Source: Brachyspira sp. G79
GTDB lineage: Bacteria; Spirochaetota; Brachyspiria; Brachyspirales; Brachyspiraceae
Reading direction: 5' to 3'
NCBI RefSeq assembly: GCF_002379365.1
Contig: NZ_JQIU01000007.1
Coordinates: 99,364 to 134,643, forward strand
DNA length: 35,280 bases
Both the position numbers and the translations under genes were made by a program. This document shows positions 23,868 to 33,421 of the stretch, piece by piece (the stretch's first letter is position 1; each line of letters opens with the position of its first letter). The notes under the pieces were generated by a model. That model was not told where the DNA came from and made no database searches. It was given only the letters and a program-made list of their open reading frames with translations.

Positions 23868-24944
23868 CTAATCAGAATATGATGCAAGCATATCTTCTTG
23901 CTCTTTTTTAAATAATGCATCAGTTATCTCAGTTATTTCACCGTCCATAAATCTGTCAAGTTTATAAAGAGTAAGATTTATTCTATGATCAGTAACTCTG
24001 TTTTGAGGGAAGTTATAGGTCCTTATTCTCTCACTCCTATCACCAGAACCAATCTGTTCTCTTCTTTCTTTTGCCTCTTTTGCCTTTCTTTCGGCCTCTT
24101 CTTTTTCATATATCCTAGCACGAAGTACCTTTAAAGCCTTAGCCTTATTTTTATGCTGGCTCTTTTCGTCCTGACACTGAACTACCAATCCTGTAGGCAA
24201 ATGTGTAATCCTAACAGCACTGTCAGTAGTATTAACAGACTGTCCTCCAGGACCACTTGAACGGAATATATCAACTCTTATATCTTCATCTTTAATAACA
24301 ACATCACTTTCCATAGCCTCAGGCATAACAGCAACAGTAGAAGCCGAAGTATGAATACGTCCTCCAGATTCTGTAGCTGGTATTCTCTGCACTCTATGCG
24401 TACCGCTTTCAAATTTTAATGCTCTATAGGCATTTTTTCCAGAAACAGAAAATATAACCTCTTTATAGCCTCCTAGTTCTGTAGGACTTGTATCTATTAT
24501 CTCCATTTTTAAATTGGCTCTCTCTATAAAACGGCTATACATTCTAAACAAATCTCCAACAAATAAAGCGGATTCATCGCCTCCAGTACCCACTCTTATT
24601 TCTACTATGATATTTTTTCCATCATTTTTATCTTTTGGAAGAAGCAGAAGTCTAAGAGAATTTATTATATCTTCTTTTTTTTGATTAAGTTCTTCTATTT
24701 CTGCCAATGCCATCTCTTTAAGGTCTTTATCAGTTTCTGGATTATTAACCATCTCATTTGATTCATCTATTTCTTTTAATACTGACTTTAATTTTCTGTA
24801 CTCTTCAACAATATCTTCTATCTCAGATTTTTTTTTCATTAAATCCTGAATAACTCTATTATCTTTTATATTTGCATCATTAAGTTTCTGCACTATATCT
24901 TCATATGTATTTTCTACTAAAGAAAGTTTATCAATTATAGACAT
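23868..24944 (-). CDS. prfA: Peptide chain release factor 1
   Basis: The 358-aa cytoplasmic protein ends translation at UAA and UAG. The stop-recognition tripeptide PAT is at 189-191 (RIPATESGG), which distinguishes RF1 from RF2 (SPF), and the catalytic GGQ is at 233-235 ([16 protein letters not shown]). The N-terminal coiled-coil domain spans about 1-100. Length is normal. It has no internal frameshift. The usual downstream neighbour prmC, the methyltransferase for the GGQ glutamine, is not here; the zinc-ribbon gene follows instead. The weighting of stop codons to TAA in this window suits an organism relying mainly on RF1. Confidence 0.97.
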   Translation of the reverse strand: MSIIDKLSLVENTYEDIVQKLNDANIKDNRVIQDLMKKKSEIEDIVEEYRKLKSVLKEIDESNEMVNNPETDKDLKEMALAEIEELNQKKEDIINSLRLLLLPKDKNDGKNIIVEIRVGTGGDESALFVGDLFRMYSRFIERANLKMEIIDTSPTELGGYKEVIFSVSGKNAYRALKFESGTHRVQRIPATESGGRIHTSASTVAVMPEAMESDVVIKDEDIRVDIFRSSGPGGQSVNTTDSAVRITHLPTGLVVQCQDEKSQHKNKAKALKVLRARIYEKEEAERKAKEAKERREQIGSGDRSERIRTYNFPQNRVTDHRINLTLYKLDRFMDGEITEITDALFKKEQEDMLASYSD

Positions 24945-25021
24945 AAAATAAATTTCTCTCCCAAAATAATGACTATTATATATGAATAATTATATTTATC
25001 AACCATTAATAATGATAATAA

Positions 25022-26638
25022 CTATTTAGTTACACTATTAAAATTAGCCTTAAAGTCAATATTAATATGAGTATAATTTGAGCCAATAGTAGAACCCACT
25101 ATAATACTATTAGGATAGCTCCAAGTTCTAAGAGGTATATCAAAATTTCTTAATATATCCTGAGATTTAGAAAGCTGTATTGTAAATATATAATCAGCAT
25201 TCATATCTTTGGAAGTTTGAGATTTTATATATGATTCCAAAGTATCTGAAGAGTAGCTGTTATCAATTACTGTTTCTATTGCCTTTTCATCTTCGCTTGC
25301 AAAATATATACTGTCTACAAATGTATAATAAAGCACATTAGAACCATTATCATAAGAATATATAAAATTATTATTATAACTTCTTTCACCTTTATTGAGA
25401 GTAGGATATTTATTTAAAAGTGCTATTTCTAATTTAGGCAAAAGAGAATTATCATTTTCTATATTAAATATAATAACAGGATAAATAAGTTCAGATCTTT
25501 TAGATTCTATATAAGCAACAGCTATTTCCCCATAAAGATCATTAATTATACTTCCAAATGAATATACATCATTCATCTTTGTAAATAGATTAAATATTTC
25601 AGAAGAAAGCTCATTATTATGTTTAAGTTTCAAATCATTATATATTATGGGATAAAGACCAGCCAAATACGATTTAAGTCCAAAATACATAATAGTACTA
25701 TCCTTTGAGAGATAATTTTGTATATCTATATTTCCATTTAATCCGTAAAGAGAATATCTGTCAGAACCTCCGTACTCATAATCAGCAAAAATGTCACAAA
25801 GTCCGTTATCGTCATTAAGCTTGATATTTCCATATATAGTATAAACATTATCAAAATATTTTAAAGGAGCAAATAAAAGAGAACCTTCGCATTTATTATA
25901 ATCAAATAAATTCTTATTAACATAAAAAGAAATATCTGGATTATATTCAATTTTTACTTTATCAAGCAAAGCTATATCCTTTAAATCAGAAGGTTTTGAG
26001 TTTAAAAAGTCTATAAATTTCTTAATATGATTATAATTTTTAGCAGATATTAAAATACCTTTATAAAAACTAAAAAAGAAATAAGGACTTCCATTATCTA
26101 AAGCATATATTCTATTACCATCATAATTAATTTTTTTTAAATTATAAGTATCATTTCCAATTGTAAGAGTTTCAGAATTGAAAAAAGCATTTAATAAAAA
26201 AGAATTTAATCTTCCAACATCAAATAAATAAAAAATTTCAGAGTTTTCTAATGTTCCATTATATCCCCAAAAGAGTAAAGCGGCATTTCTTTTTAATATT
26301 GAATCGGAAACCATTTTTACAAAAAAATTATCATTTGTTTTTAATCTGTTTGCGAATGCATCTACACTTCTAACAAGAATAGAAAAATCATACATAGATT
26401 CGTCATGAGATATTCTATATGCATATATAGAATCAGAAAATTTAAGTATGCTTTTGTCAAGGCTTTTCACACTAATATATGCGATACTATCTTTTGGTAT
26501 TTTTAGCTCAGACATATTTTTTTTATGAAGCCCATAAGGAAAATATCCAAATGTAAAAAATAAAATTATTAGTATGATTAATATAATAGATAATATAAAA
26601 AATAATTTAATCTGTCTTTGTCTTTTAATACTCACCAT
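25022..26638 (-). CDS. Membrane-anchored extracytoplasmic protein of unknown function
   Basis: The 538-aa protein has a basic N-terminus (residues 1-11) and one transmembrane segment (about 12-33), with no cleavage site, so the large remainder should face the periplasm. It contains only one Cys (in NKCEGSLL) apart from one in GLCDIF, and many short beta-prone segments. The overall pattern (SIAYISVKSLDKSIL near the start, later Y-rich repeats of self-similar strands) is loosely like DUF3352-type proteins, but I would not assign it. It lies 77 nt upstream of prfA on the same strand. No function is claimed. Confidence 0.75.
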   Translation of the reverse strand: MVSIKRQRQIKLFFILSIILIILIILFFTFGYFPYGLHKKNMSELKIPKDSIAYISVKSLDKSILKFSDSIYAYRISHDESMYDFSILVRSVDAFANRLKTNDNFFVKMVSDSILKRNAALLFWGYNGTLENSEIFYLFDVGRLNSFLLNAFFNSETLTIGNDTYNLKKINYDGNRIYALDNGSPYFFFSFYKGILISAKNYNHIKKFIDFLNSKPSDLKDIALLDKVKIEYNPDISFYVNKNLFDYNKCEGSLLFAPLKYFDNVYTIYGNIKLNDDNGLCDIFADYEYGGSDRYSLYGLNGNIDIQNYLSKDSTIMYFGLKSYLAGLYPIIYNDLKLKHNNELSSEIFNLFTKMNDVYSFGSIINDLYGEIAVAYIESKRSELIYPVIIFNIENDNSLLPKLEIALLNKYPTLNKGERSYNNNFIYSYDNGSNVLYYTFVDSIYFASEDEKAIETVIDNSYSSDTLESYIKSQTSKDMNADYIFTIQLSKSQDILRNFDIPLRTWSYPNSIIVGSTIGSNYTHINIDFKANFNSVTK

Positions 26639-26712
26639 AAAAAACTATTTCCTTATTATCACCCAATATTTACTGTCTATTATTTTCGTCAAAATTCAAA
26701 AATCATTTATAT

Positions 26713-26750
26713 AAAAAAGCCGATCCAAGTATAAAAACATGAATCGGCCT
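26713..26750 (-). terminator. Rho-independent terminator of the flavodiiron operon
   Basis: On the minus strand GGCCGATTCATGT pairs with a region reading ACTTGGATCGGC (one wobble and one mismatch), then a run of six T (plus-strand A at 26713-26718). It follows the flavodiiron stop by about 30 nt and can also work in the other direction. Confidence 0.85.
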
Positions 26751-26778
26751 TTATTCAATAATATATTATTTTATATTA

Positions 26779-27993
26779 TTATTTTTTCATAGATTCAACT
26801 ATAGCATCAACTAAAGCATCCATTTCTCCAACGTTAGCAGCTTTCATAGAAGAAGTAATAGAAACTTGAGCATCTAAAATCTCACATTGTTTCAAATTAT
26901 TTTCAATGAATTCCTGCATTAAAGCACCAGATTTAGGAGCCCAAGAACCATTTTCAATGATAGCAAATTTACGTTTTTGAACATTAAGAGCTCTCATATC
27001 ATCTAAATAGTTATGCATAGGCGGATAAATATTTAGGTTATAAGTAACAGAAGCTAATACAACATGGCTCAATTTGAAAGTATCAGAAATCAAGTAAGAA
27101 ACATCAGTGCTTGATACATCATGCATAACGATGTTTGTAATACCTTTTTCAGCTAATTTACAAGCTAAAACGCCAACCATATTTTCAGTATTACCATACA
27201 TAGAAGCATATACAATTAATACACCTTTTTCTTCAGGTTCATATGTACTCCATTTATTGTATTTATCGAGGATATATCCAAGATTGTTTCTCCAAACAGG
27301 TCCATGTAAAGGACAGAACATTTTAATTTTATCAATAATTCCACCAGCTTTTTTGAGCAAGTTTTGTACATGAGGACCATATTTACCAACAATGTTAGTA
27401 TAATATCTTCTAGCTTCATCTAACCAATCTCTGTCGAAGTTAACTTCATCATTGAATAGTTTTCCGTCTAAAGCAATGAAAGAACCGAAAGCGTCAGCAG
27501 AGAATAATACACCATTAGTAGTATCAAAGCTAACCATAGCTTCAGGCCAGTGTACCATTTGAGCAGCAACGAAAAGTATTTCGTGTTTACCAAATTTTTG
27601 AGTATCGCCTTCTTTTACTTGTATTTTTTTATCATCTGGAATAGTAAATCCGAACTGATCCATAAACATAAATGCTTTTTCAGTAGCAATAACTTTAGTT
27701 TCAGGATGTCTTATTAAAACTTCGTCTATAGAAGCAGCATGGTCTGGTTCCATGTGGTTGATAACCATGTAGTCAAGTTTTTTACCGTTTAAAACATATT
27801 CTAAGTTATCTAAGAATTGTCTGCAAACAGCCCAGTCAACTGTATCAAAAAGAACTGTTTTTTCATCTAAAAGAACATAAGAGTTATAAGAAACACCTTT
27901 AGTTAAAGGGTGTACGTTTTCAAATAGAGCCAAGCGGTGTTCATTAGCTCCAACCCAATATAAATCTTCAGTAACTTTTCTAACGCAATGCAT
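26779..27993 (-). CDS. FprA-type flavodiiron protein (O2/NO reductase)
   Basis: This 404-aa soluble protein has an N-terminal metallo-beta-lactamase-like diiron domain and a C-terminal flavodoxin domain. Diiron ligands are visible: His80, Glu82, Asp84 and His85 in NHMEPDHAAS, His148 (QMVHWPE), Asp167 (SADAFGS) and His230 (PLHGPVW). The flavodoxin domain starts near 257 with the FMN loop ASMYGNTEN. Such enzymes reduce O2 to water or NO to N2O, protecting anaerobes, and usually receive electrons from rubredoxin. AGGAGG precedes the ATG. It starts 37 nt after the acyl-CoA dehydrogenase/rubredoxin fusion on the same strand, so the two are surely one operon, and that rubredoxin is the obvious donor (inference). 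Confidence 0.95.
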   Translation of the reverse strand: MHCVRKVTEDLYWVGANEHRLALFENVHPLTKGVSYNSYVLLDEKTVLFDTVDWAVCRQFLDNLEYVLNGKKLDYMVINHMEPDHAASIDEVLIRHPETKVIATEKAFMFMDQFGFTIPDDKKIQVKEGDTQKFGKHEILFVAAQMVHWPEAMVSFDTTNGVLFSADAFGSFIALDGKLFNDEVNFDRDWLDEARRYYTNIVGKYGPHVQNLLKKAGGIIDKIKMFCPLHGPVWRNNLGYILDKYNKWSTYEPEEKGVLIVYASMYGNTENMVGVLACKLAEKGITNIVMHDVSSTDVSYLISDTFKLSHVVLASVTYNLNIYPPMHNYLDDMRALNVQKRKFAIIENGSWAPKSGALMQEFIENNLKQCEILDAQVSITSSMKAANVGEMDALVDAIVESMKK

Positions 27994-28030
27994 TATTTTC
28001 CTCCTAATTATTATTATTTAATTTTAATAT

Positions 28031-29956
28031 TTAAGCCTTAATGAAGTTAGCTTTTTCTTCACTACATTCAGGACATACCCATTCTTCAGGAAGAGCTGTA
28101 AAGTCTGTACCTGGAGCTATTTCTGCTTCAGGATCACCAATGAATGGATTATACTCATAACCGCAACCGCTGCATACATAAATTTTAGGTATTTCAATTG
28201 TTTTCTTAGGAGCAATTTTTTTCATTTTTTTGTATGGAACTTCTGCAGGTTTTTTAGCAGCAGTACCGCCTAATGCTTTAGTTAACAAAGGCAAAATTTC
28301 TTTAACATCACCAACAATACCATAGTCAGCATTTTTGAATATTTTAGCATTTCCTCTAGTATTGATAGCAACAATAATAGCAGCATTTTTGATACCTTTC
28401 AAGTGTTGGTTAGCACCAGAAATACCGCAGGCTATATATAAGTTACCATTGAATTTTTGACCAGACATACCAACATATCTGTTGATAGGTAAGTATCTTA
28501 ATTCTTCAGCAACAGGACGAGAACAACCTATAGCAGCACCAGCAGCTTTAGCTAAATCTTCAACAAGTTTCATGTTTTCTTTAGCACCAATACCTTTACC
28601 AGCACTTACTACTCTTTCAGCATCAACTATAGGAGTATTAATATCTATACCAACAGAGAAATCAATTCCATCTTTTTTAAGTGCAGCTACCAAAGCATCA
28701 ACTTTTTCTTGAGCTGAACCATCTTTGAAGATGATATTTCTTCTTTCACCTGTGATAGGACCTTTTTTAGCCATAGGACCAGCAACAGCACCTGCAGGAG
28801 CTTTAGGCATTTTACCAAGTATAGCAGCAGAAATAACAACTCTTTGAATTTCGTTAGTACCTTCATAAATTGTACAGATCTTAGCATCACGGTAAGCTCT
28901 TTCAACCATGTAAGCACCTTTAATATAACCGTTACCGCCATGGATTTGAAGTGCATCATTAACTACTTCCAAACCTATATCAGAAGCATATTGTTTAGCC
29001 ATAGCAGCTTCCATACCATAAGGTTCATGAGCTTGTTTTAATTCAGCAGCACTGTAAACCAAGAATCTAGCAGCACGTAATTTAGTAGCCATATCAGAAA
29101 GTTTGAAAGCAATAGCTTGCTGCTGAGCAATAGGACGTCCAAACTGTATTCTTTCTTTAGCATATTCTACAGCAGCTTCATAAGCTCCTTGTGCTATACC
29201 TAATGCTTGAGCAGCAATACCAATACGACCGCCGTCAAGAGTCATCATAGCAATTTTAAATCCTTGACCTTCTTTACCAAGTAAGTTTTCTTTAGGAACT
29301 TTAACATCATTGAAAAGTAATTGAGCAGTAGCTGATGAACGAATACCTAATTTGTTATAATGTTCTCCAAATTCAAAACCTTCCCAACCTTTTTCTACGA
29401 TGAAAGCACTGATTCCTCTAGTACCAATACCAGGAGTAGTAACAGCAAATACTACATAAGTATCTGCTTTAGGAGCATTAGTAATGAAGATTTTTTCACC
29501 ATTCAAAATATAATGATCACCATTTAATACAGCAGTAGTTTCTGTACCGCCTGCATCAGAACCAGCTTCTGGTTCAGTTAAACCGAAAGCACCTATTTTT
29601 TCTCCTTTAGCAAGAGGAGTTAAGTATTTTTTCTTTTGTTCTTCTGTACCGAAAGCATCAATAGGATAAGAACCTAAAGAAGTGTGGGCTGATAATATAA
29701 CACCTACACCGCCATCTACTCTTGAAAGTTCTTCTACAGCTATTGCATAACTTAATACATCAAGTCCTGCACCGCCATATTTTTTATCATAAGGCAAACC
29801 CATGATATTTAATTTTTTTTCACCCATTTCAGCTACAGCTGCATCTGGGAATTTGTTATCAAGGTCTAGCTCTACTGCTATAGGTTTAACAACCTCTTCT
29901 GCCCAAGCTCTGACCTTAGCACGGAACGCTTCATGTTGTTCAGTAGTTTTAAACAT
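28031..29956 (-). CDS. Acyl-CoA dehydrogenase / EtfA C-terminal domain / rubredoxin fusion
   Basis: Three modules are joined in 641 aa. Residues 1-380 are a complete acyl-CoA dehydrogenase with FGLTEPEAGSD (124-134), QIHGGNGY (337-344) and the catalytic base Glu365 in IYEGTNEIQR. Residues of about 435-565 match the FAD-binding C-terminal half of electron-transfer flavoprotein alpha (VSAGKGIG, CSRPVAEE, GNLYIACGISGANQHLKG, INTRGNAKIF); the N-terminal half of EtfA is missing. Residues 590-641 form a rubredoxin with iron ligands Cys595, Cys598, Cys628 and Cys631. The preferred substrate is probably a short-chain acyl-CoA, given the adjacent CoA-transferase. The fusion would let electrons from the dehydrogenase flavin pass through a second FAD to rubredoxin and on to the flavodiiron protein encoded next door. 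AAGGAG is 6 nt before the ATG. Confidence 0.95.
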   Translation of the reverse strand: MFKTTEQHEAFRAKVRAWAEEVVKPIAVELDLDNKFPDAAVAEMGEKKLNIMGLPYDKKYGGAGLDVLSYAIAVEELSRVDGGVGVILSAHTSLGSYPIDAFGTEEQKKKYLTPLAKGEKIGAFGLTEPEAGSDAGGTETTAVLNGDHYILNGEKIFITNAPKADTYVVFAVTTPGIGTRGISAFIVEKGWEGFEFGEHYNKLGIRSSATAQLLFNDVKVPKENLLGKEGQGFKIAMMTLDGGRIGIAAQALGIAQGAYEAAVEYAKERIQFGRPIAQQQAIAFKLSDMATKLRAARFLVYSAAELKQAHEPYGMEAAMAKQYASDIGLEVVNDALQIHGGNGYIKGAYMVERAYRDAKICTIYEGTNEIQRVVISAAILGKMPKAPAGAVAGPMAKKGPITGERRNIIFKDGSAQEKVDALVAALKKDGIDFSVGIDINTPIVDAERVVSAGKGIGAKENMKLVEDLAKAAGAAIGCSRPVAEELRYLPINRYVGMSGQKFNGNLYIACGISGANQHLKGIKNAAIIVAINTRGNAKIFKNADYGIVGDVKEILPLLTKALGGTAAKKPAEVPYKKMKKIAPKKTIEIPKIYVCSGCGYEYNPFIGDPEAEIAPGTDFTALPEEWVCPECSEEKANFIKA

Positions 29957-29989
29957 TTTTTTCTCCTTATAACAATATTATTTAATAAT

Positions 29990-30018
29990 AGTATATAAAA
30001 ATGATAATCAATATTCAA
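29990..30018 (-). promoter_or_regulatory. Promoter of the acyl-CoA dehydrogenase fusion / flavodiiron operon
   Basis: On the minus strand TTGAAT (30018-30013), a 17-bp spacer and TATACT (29995-29990) lie in the 64-bp gap after the CoA-transferase gene. The downstream pair can therefore be transcribed independently of it. Confidence 0.6.
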
Positions 30019-30020
30019 AT

Positions 30021-31370
30021 TTATTTATTGCTTTTTCTCCAAATTTTAGCTTTTTCTGCATCTTTTATCAATCCTTCTCTAAAATCAGGATGAGCTATAG
30101 ATATTAAAGCCTCTGCTCTTTGCCAAGTAGTTAATCCTTTCAAATTAACTTTTCCATATTCTGTTACTACATAATGAGTATTAGCTCTAGTATCTGTTAC
30201 GATAGTACCATTAGCAAAACTAGGAACTATTCTTGATTGCAATTGTCCGTCTTTACCTTTTACTGTTGAAGACAAACATATAAAGCTCTTACCGCCTTTA
30301 GATAAATAAGCACCTAATACAAAGTCTAATTGTCCGCCTGCTCCGCTTATATGCTTAAATCCTGTTGATTCAGCACTAACTTGTCCAAATAAATCTACTT
30401 CAACAGCATTGTTTATTGACATAAAGTTATCTATAGAAGATATCACTCTTACATCATTAGTGTAATCTACTGGAGCTGATAAACATTCAGGGTTATTATG
30501 TATATAATCATAAAGTTTTTTAGTACCAGCACCGAATGCATAAGTTTGTCTGCCTTTATCTATATTCTTTTTAGAACCTGTTATTTTTCCAGCTAAAGAT
30601 ATGTCAACAAATGCATCAACATACATTTCTGTATGAACACCTAAATCTTTTAAATCAGATTGTGCTATTAATGATCCTACAGCATTAGGCATACCGCCTA
30701 TACCTAACTGTAAACAAGCTCCATTTGGTATCTCTTCTACTATAAGTTTAGCTACTGTTTTATCAACTTCTGTAGCTGCTCCGCCACCACCCATTTCTAC
30801 TATAGGAGGATTATTACCTTCAACTATCATATTAACCTGATTAATATGAACCGATTCTCCCCCTATATTAGCAGCACCTAAGCATCTTGGCATATTTTTA
30901 TTAACTTCTACTATTACACATTTAGCTCTTTCAAGCATAGCCTGCATATGTGAAGCATTAGGTCCAAAACTGAAATATCCGTTTTCATCCATTTCTGATA
31001 CCTGGAACATTGCTACATCTATACCTCTTGGTAAATCTCTATAATATCTTGGCATTTCTGAATAACGTATAGGATCATAGAAACAAAAACCTTTATCTAT
31101 TGCTTTTCTTTCCAATCCAGACATATGCCATGAGTTCCAAGTCATATACTTAGCAGCATCTGGAACTTTGAATATTTCAGGTTCCCAAAACAATATACCG
31201 CCTCTGAAATTAAGGTCTTTTAATTCTGGAAGTCTCTTAGCTAGAGCTTTATCCAATTCTATTGGAGTAGCAACTACCCAGCCATAATCAACCCAATCAC
31301 CTGATTTTACAACTTTAACTGCTTCTTCTGCTGTAGTTAACTTTTCTTGATAAATCTTTTTAAAATCCAT
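30021..31370 (-). CDS. Acetyl-CoA hydrolase/transferase-family CoA-transferase (4-hydroxybutyrate or butyryl-CoA:acetate type)
   Basis: The 449-aa protein belongs to the family of 4-hydroxybutyrate CoA-transferase and butyryl-CoA:acetate CoA-transferase. Landmarks are [11 protein letters not shown] (170-180), [22 protein letters not shown] (221-231), [10 protein letters not shown] (243-252) with the probable catalytic Glu248, [13 protein letters not shown] and GAGGQLDF (343-350). Family members exchange CoA between acetate and a C4 acid. I start at ATG 31370, preceded by GGGGAG at 7 nt; the open frame goes on to 31454 but that region is low-complexity and holds the promoter. Next to an acyl-CoA dehydrogenase, butyrate formation or use is the likeliest role; substrate cannot be fixed from sequence alone. 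Confidence 0.9.
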   Translation of the reverse strand: MDFKKIYQEKLTTAEEAVKVVKSGDWVDYGWVVATPIELDKALAKRLPELKDLNFRGGILFWEPEIFKVPDAAKYMTWNSWHMSGLERKAIDKGFCFYDPIRYSEMPRYYRDLPRGIDVAMFQVSEMDENGYFSFGPNASHMQAMLERAKCVIVEVNKNMPRCLGAANIGGESVHINQVNMIVEGNNPPIVEMGGGGAATEVDKTVAKLIVEEIPNGACLQLGIGGMPNAVGSLIAQSDLKDLGVHTEMYVDAFVDISLAGKITGSKKNIDKGRQTYAFGAGTKKLYDYIHNNPECLSAPVDYTNDVRVISSIDNFMSINNAVEVDLFGQVSAESTGFKHISGAGGQLDFVLGAYLSKGGKSFICLSSTVKGKDGQLQSRIVPSFANGTIVTDTRANTHYVVTEYGKVNLKGLTTWQRAEALISIAHPDFREGLIKDAEKAKIWRKSNK

Positions 31371-31425
31371 AAAAAACTCCCCACTTATATTTTTGAATAA
31401 AATTAATCGTTTTTTAATAAACTCT

Positions 31426-31454
31426 AGTATAGTAAATTTAAATTTGATTGTCAA
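31426..31454 (-). promoter_or_regulatory. Promoter of the CoA-transferase gene
   Basis: On the minus strand TTGACA (31454-31449), a 17-bp spacer and TATACT (31431-31426) are almost consensus, giving a leader of about 50 nt. The rest of the divergent gap 31371-31697 is AT-rich and I see nothing else I can support in it. Confidence 0.8.
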
Positions 31455-31697
31455 TTAAATTTTAATTATTGAACATATTTTTTTTGTATTTTTACACAGG
31501 GCAAATTAATATTTTCTTATAAACTTACTAATCATATTTAACATATACATAGAAAAACATTTTTGTGAAATTATATAATAATTATAACTATACTAAATCA
31601 CAAAAATATATATATATTAATATTGACTTTATACCAATATCTAATATAATAATTAAATATATAATTAATGATTTTTTATTTCGGAGTCCCGTAAAAA

Positions 31698-33308
31698 ATG
31701 AAAAATATTTTTTTATATTTAATAATCATTATTGTAACCGTTTCCTGCAATAATCAAAATCAAAAAATTGATCCAACCAGAGATATAATAATTAATATGG
31801 GAAGTAATCCTGCTACAATAGATCCTACACTAAACTCTATAGGTGTAGTCAGTACATACATATTGCATGCATTTGAAGGTTTAACAAAAACAGACCTTAA
31901 TAATAATATAAAAGCTGGAATGGCAGAAAGCTGGGATATATCAAAAGATGGTTTAACATATATATTTCATCTAAGAACAAATGCAAAATGGTCTGACGGA
32001 AAACCAGTAACAGCTTATGATTTTCAATACAGTTGGAGAAGAGCTGTAGACCCTAATATTAATGCCTCATACTCATACATGATGGAAATTATAAAAAATG
32101 CAAAAGATATAAGAATGGGACTTATGAGTGTAACAAATTTAGCCGCTGAAGCTGTAGATGATTATACATTAAAAGTAGTACTTGAAACTCCATCTATGTA
32201 CTTCATAGACTTTTTGGCTTCTACTGGAATATTTGTGCCTTTGAGAGAGGATATTATAGAAAAATACGGGGATGAATGGACGCTAAAACCTGAGACATAT
32301 ATCTGTAATGGACAATATAAATTAAGAGAAATAATTGAAAATGAGAAAATAGTATTTGAAGAAAATCCATACTACTATGATAAAAATGAAATAATAGCTA
32401 AAAGAATAACTTTTGTATCAAATTCTGATGTAATAAATATTATTGAACAAATTACTAATGGACAAATACATTTTTCAGCATTAGAAGCCCCTGCTTATGA
32501 GCTAGAATATCTTAAAAATGAAGGATATATTGTTCCAAATAATGCAATAGGAACTATATATCTTGAATTAAATATAACAAATGAAGCATTAACAAATAAA
32601 CTAGTAAGACAGGCATTATCACTTGCTATAGATAGAAAATATATAGTTAATAACATAATAAAAGGATCTCAAACTCCTGCAGGAGCTTTTGTACCGCCTG
32701 CTGTAAAAGGTATTAGATATTCTTTTAGAGATGAGTCATCTAATTACATAGATACAGACAGCTACGAAAAAAATATTATGAAAGCCAAAGAATTAATGGC
32801 TCAGGCTGGATATCCTAATGGAGAAAATTATCCTGTTTTGCAGGTAAAAGTATCTCCTGGAATGTTTTATGAAGTTGGAGAGGCTATTAAAAAAATGTGG
32901 AAAGACAATTTAAATATAAATACTGATTTACAGGAGGAAGAGTTCCCAGCTACATTATTGGCACTCACAAAGAAAAAATATCAAATCGCAAGAATGGGCT
33001 GGACTGGTGATTATTATGACCCTATGACTATGCTTGATGTTATGATAAGCTATGGAGGAGTTAATCATTCTGGTTTTTCAAATGCTAAATATGACAGTTT
33101 AATATCTGAGGCTAAATTATCATATGATAATAATCTAAGAATGAAAAATATGAGAGAGGCTGAAGCTATACTTTTAGATGAAATGCCTATTATACCTTTA
33201 TATTATAGATCAGATTCTTTTATAGTATATCCATATTTGAGAGATTTGGTATTAAATCCTTTAGGAAGACATAGATTTAATTATTGCTATTTGGAGCAGA
33301 CTAATTAA
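31698..33308 (+). CDS. OppA-family ABC transporter substrate-binding lipoprotein
   Basis: The 536-aa protein has a lipoprotein signal ending in TVSC (Cys17) and a family-5 solute-binding domain. The signature NAKWSDGKPVTAYDFQYSWRR lies near residues 97-117 (conserved core KWSDGKPVTA). It shares long blocks with its neighbours, including QALSLAIDRKYIV, GAFVPPAVKG and GYPNGENYPVLQVKV. CGGAG precedes the ATG by about 13 nt. Oligopeptides are the family's usual ligand. It is followed by another paralogue after 113 nt, and neither has a permease or ATPase gene beside it. A 62-codon frame overlapping its start in another phase is an artefact of AT-rich sequence. Confidence 0.92.
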   Translation: MKNIFLYLIIIIVTVSCNNQNQKIDPTRDIIINMGSNPATIDPTLNSIGVVSTYILHAFEGLTKTDLNNNIKAGMAESWDISKDGLTYIFHLRTNAKWSDGKPVTAYDFQYSWRRAVDPNINASYSYMMEIIKNAKDIRMGLMSVTNLAAEAVDDYTLKVVLETPSMYFIDFLASTGIFVPLREDIIEKYGDEWTLKPETYICNGQYKLREIIENEKIVFEENPYYYDKNEIIAKRITFVSNSDVINIIEQITNGQIHFSALEAPAYELEYLKNEGYIVPNNAIGTIYLELNITNEALTNKLVRQALSLAIDRKYIVNNIIKGSQTPAGAFVPPAVKGIRYSFRDESSNYIDTDSYEKNIMKAKELMAQAGYPNGENYPVLQVKVSPGMFYEVGEAIKKMWKDNLNINTDLQEEEFPATLLALTKKKYQIARMGWTGDYYDPMTMLDVMISYGGVNHSGFSNAKYDSLISEAKLSYDNNLRMKNMREAEAILLDEMPIIPLYYRSDSFIVYPYLRDLVLNPLGRHRFNYCYLEQTN

Positions 33309-33373
33309 TTTATTTTTATTTTTTCTATAAACATTAATACTATTTATTATTCTATAAAAAATTTGTAGTTTTT

Positions 33374-33407
33374 ATTATTTTATACTAAAATAATAATACA
33401 CTATAAT
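33374..33407 (+). promoter_or_regulatory. Palindrome and -10 before the third OppA-like gene
   Basis: ATTATTTTA (33374-33382) and TAAAATAAT (33386-33394) are perfect 9-bp inverted copies 3 bp apart. TATAAT at 33402-33407 is a likely -10, with TTTATA (33379-33384) as a weak -35 inside the palindrome. Operator function is possible but unproven. Confidence 0.45.
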
Positions 33408-33421
33408 TTAAGGATAATTTC

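Noticed and set aside
31371-31454. N-terminal extension of the CoA-transferase
   Set aside because: It contains the near-consensus promoter, and GGGGAG marks ATG 31370.
31565-31753. 62-codon plus-strand frame before the second OppA-like gene
   Set aside because: Low-complexity AT-rich translation, no ribosome site, and it overlaps the lipoprotein start in another frame.
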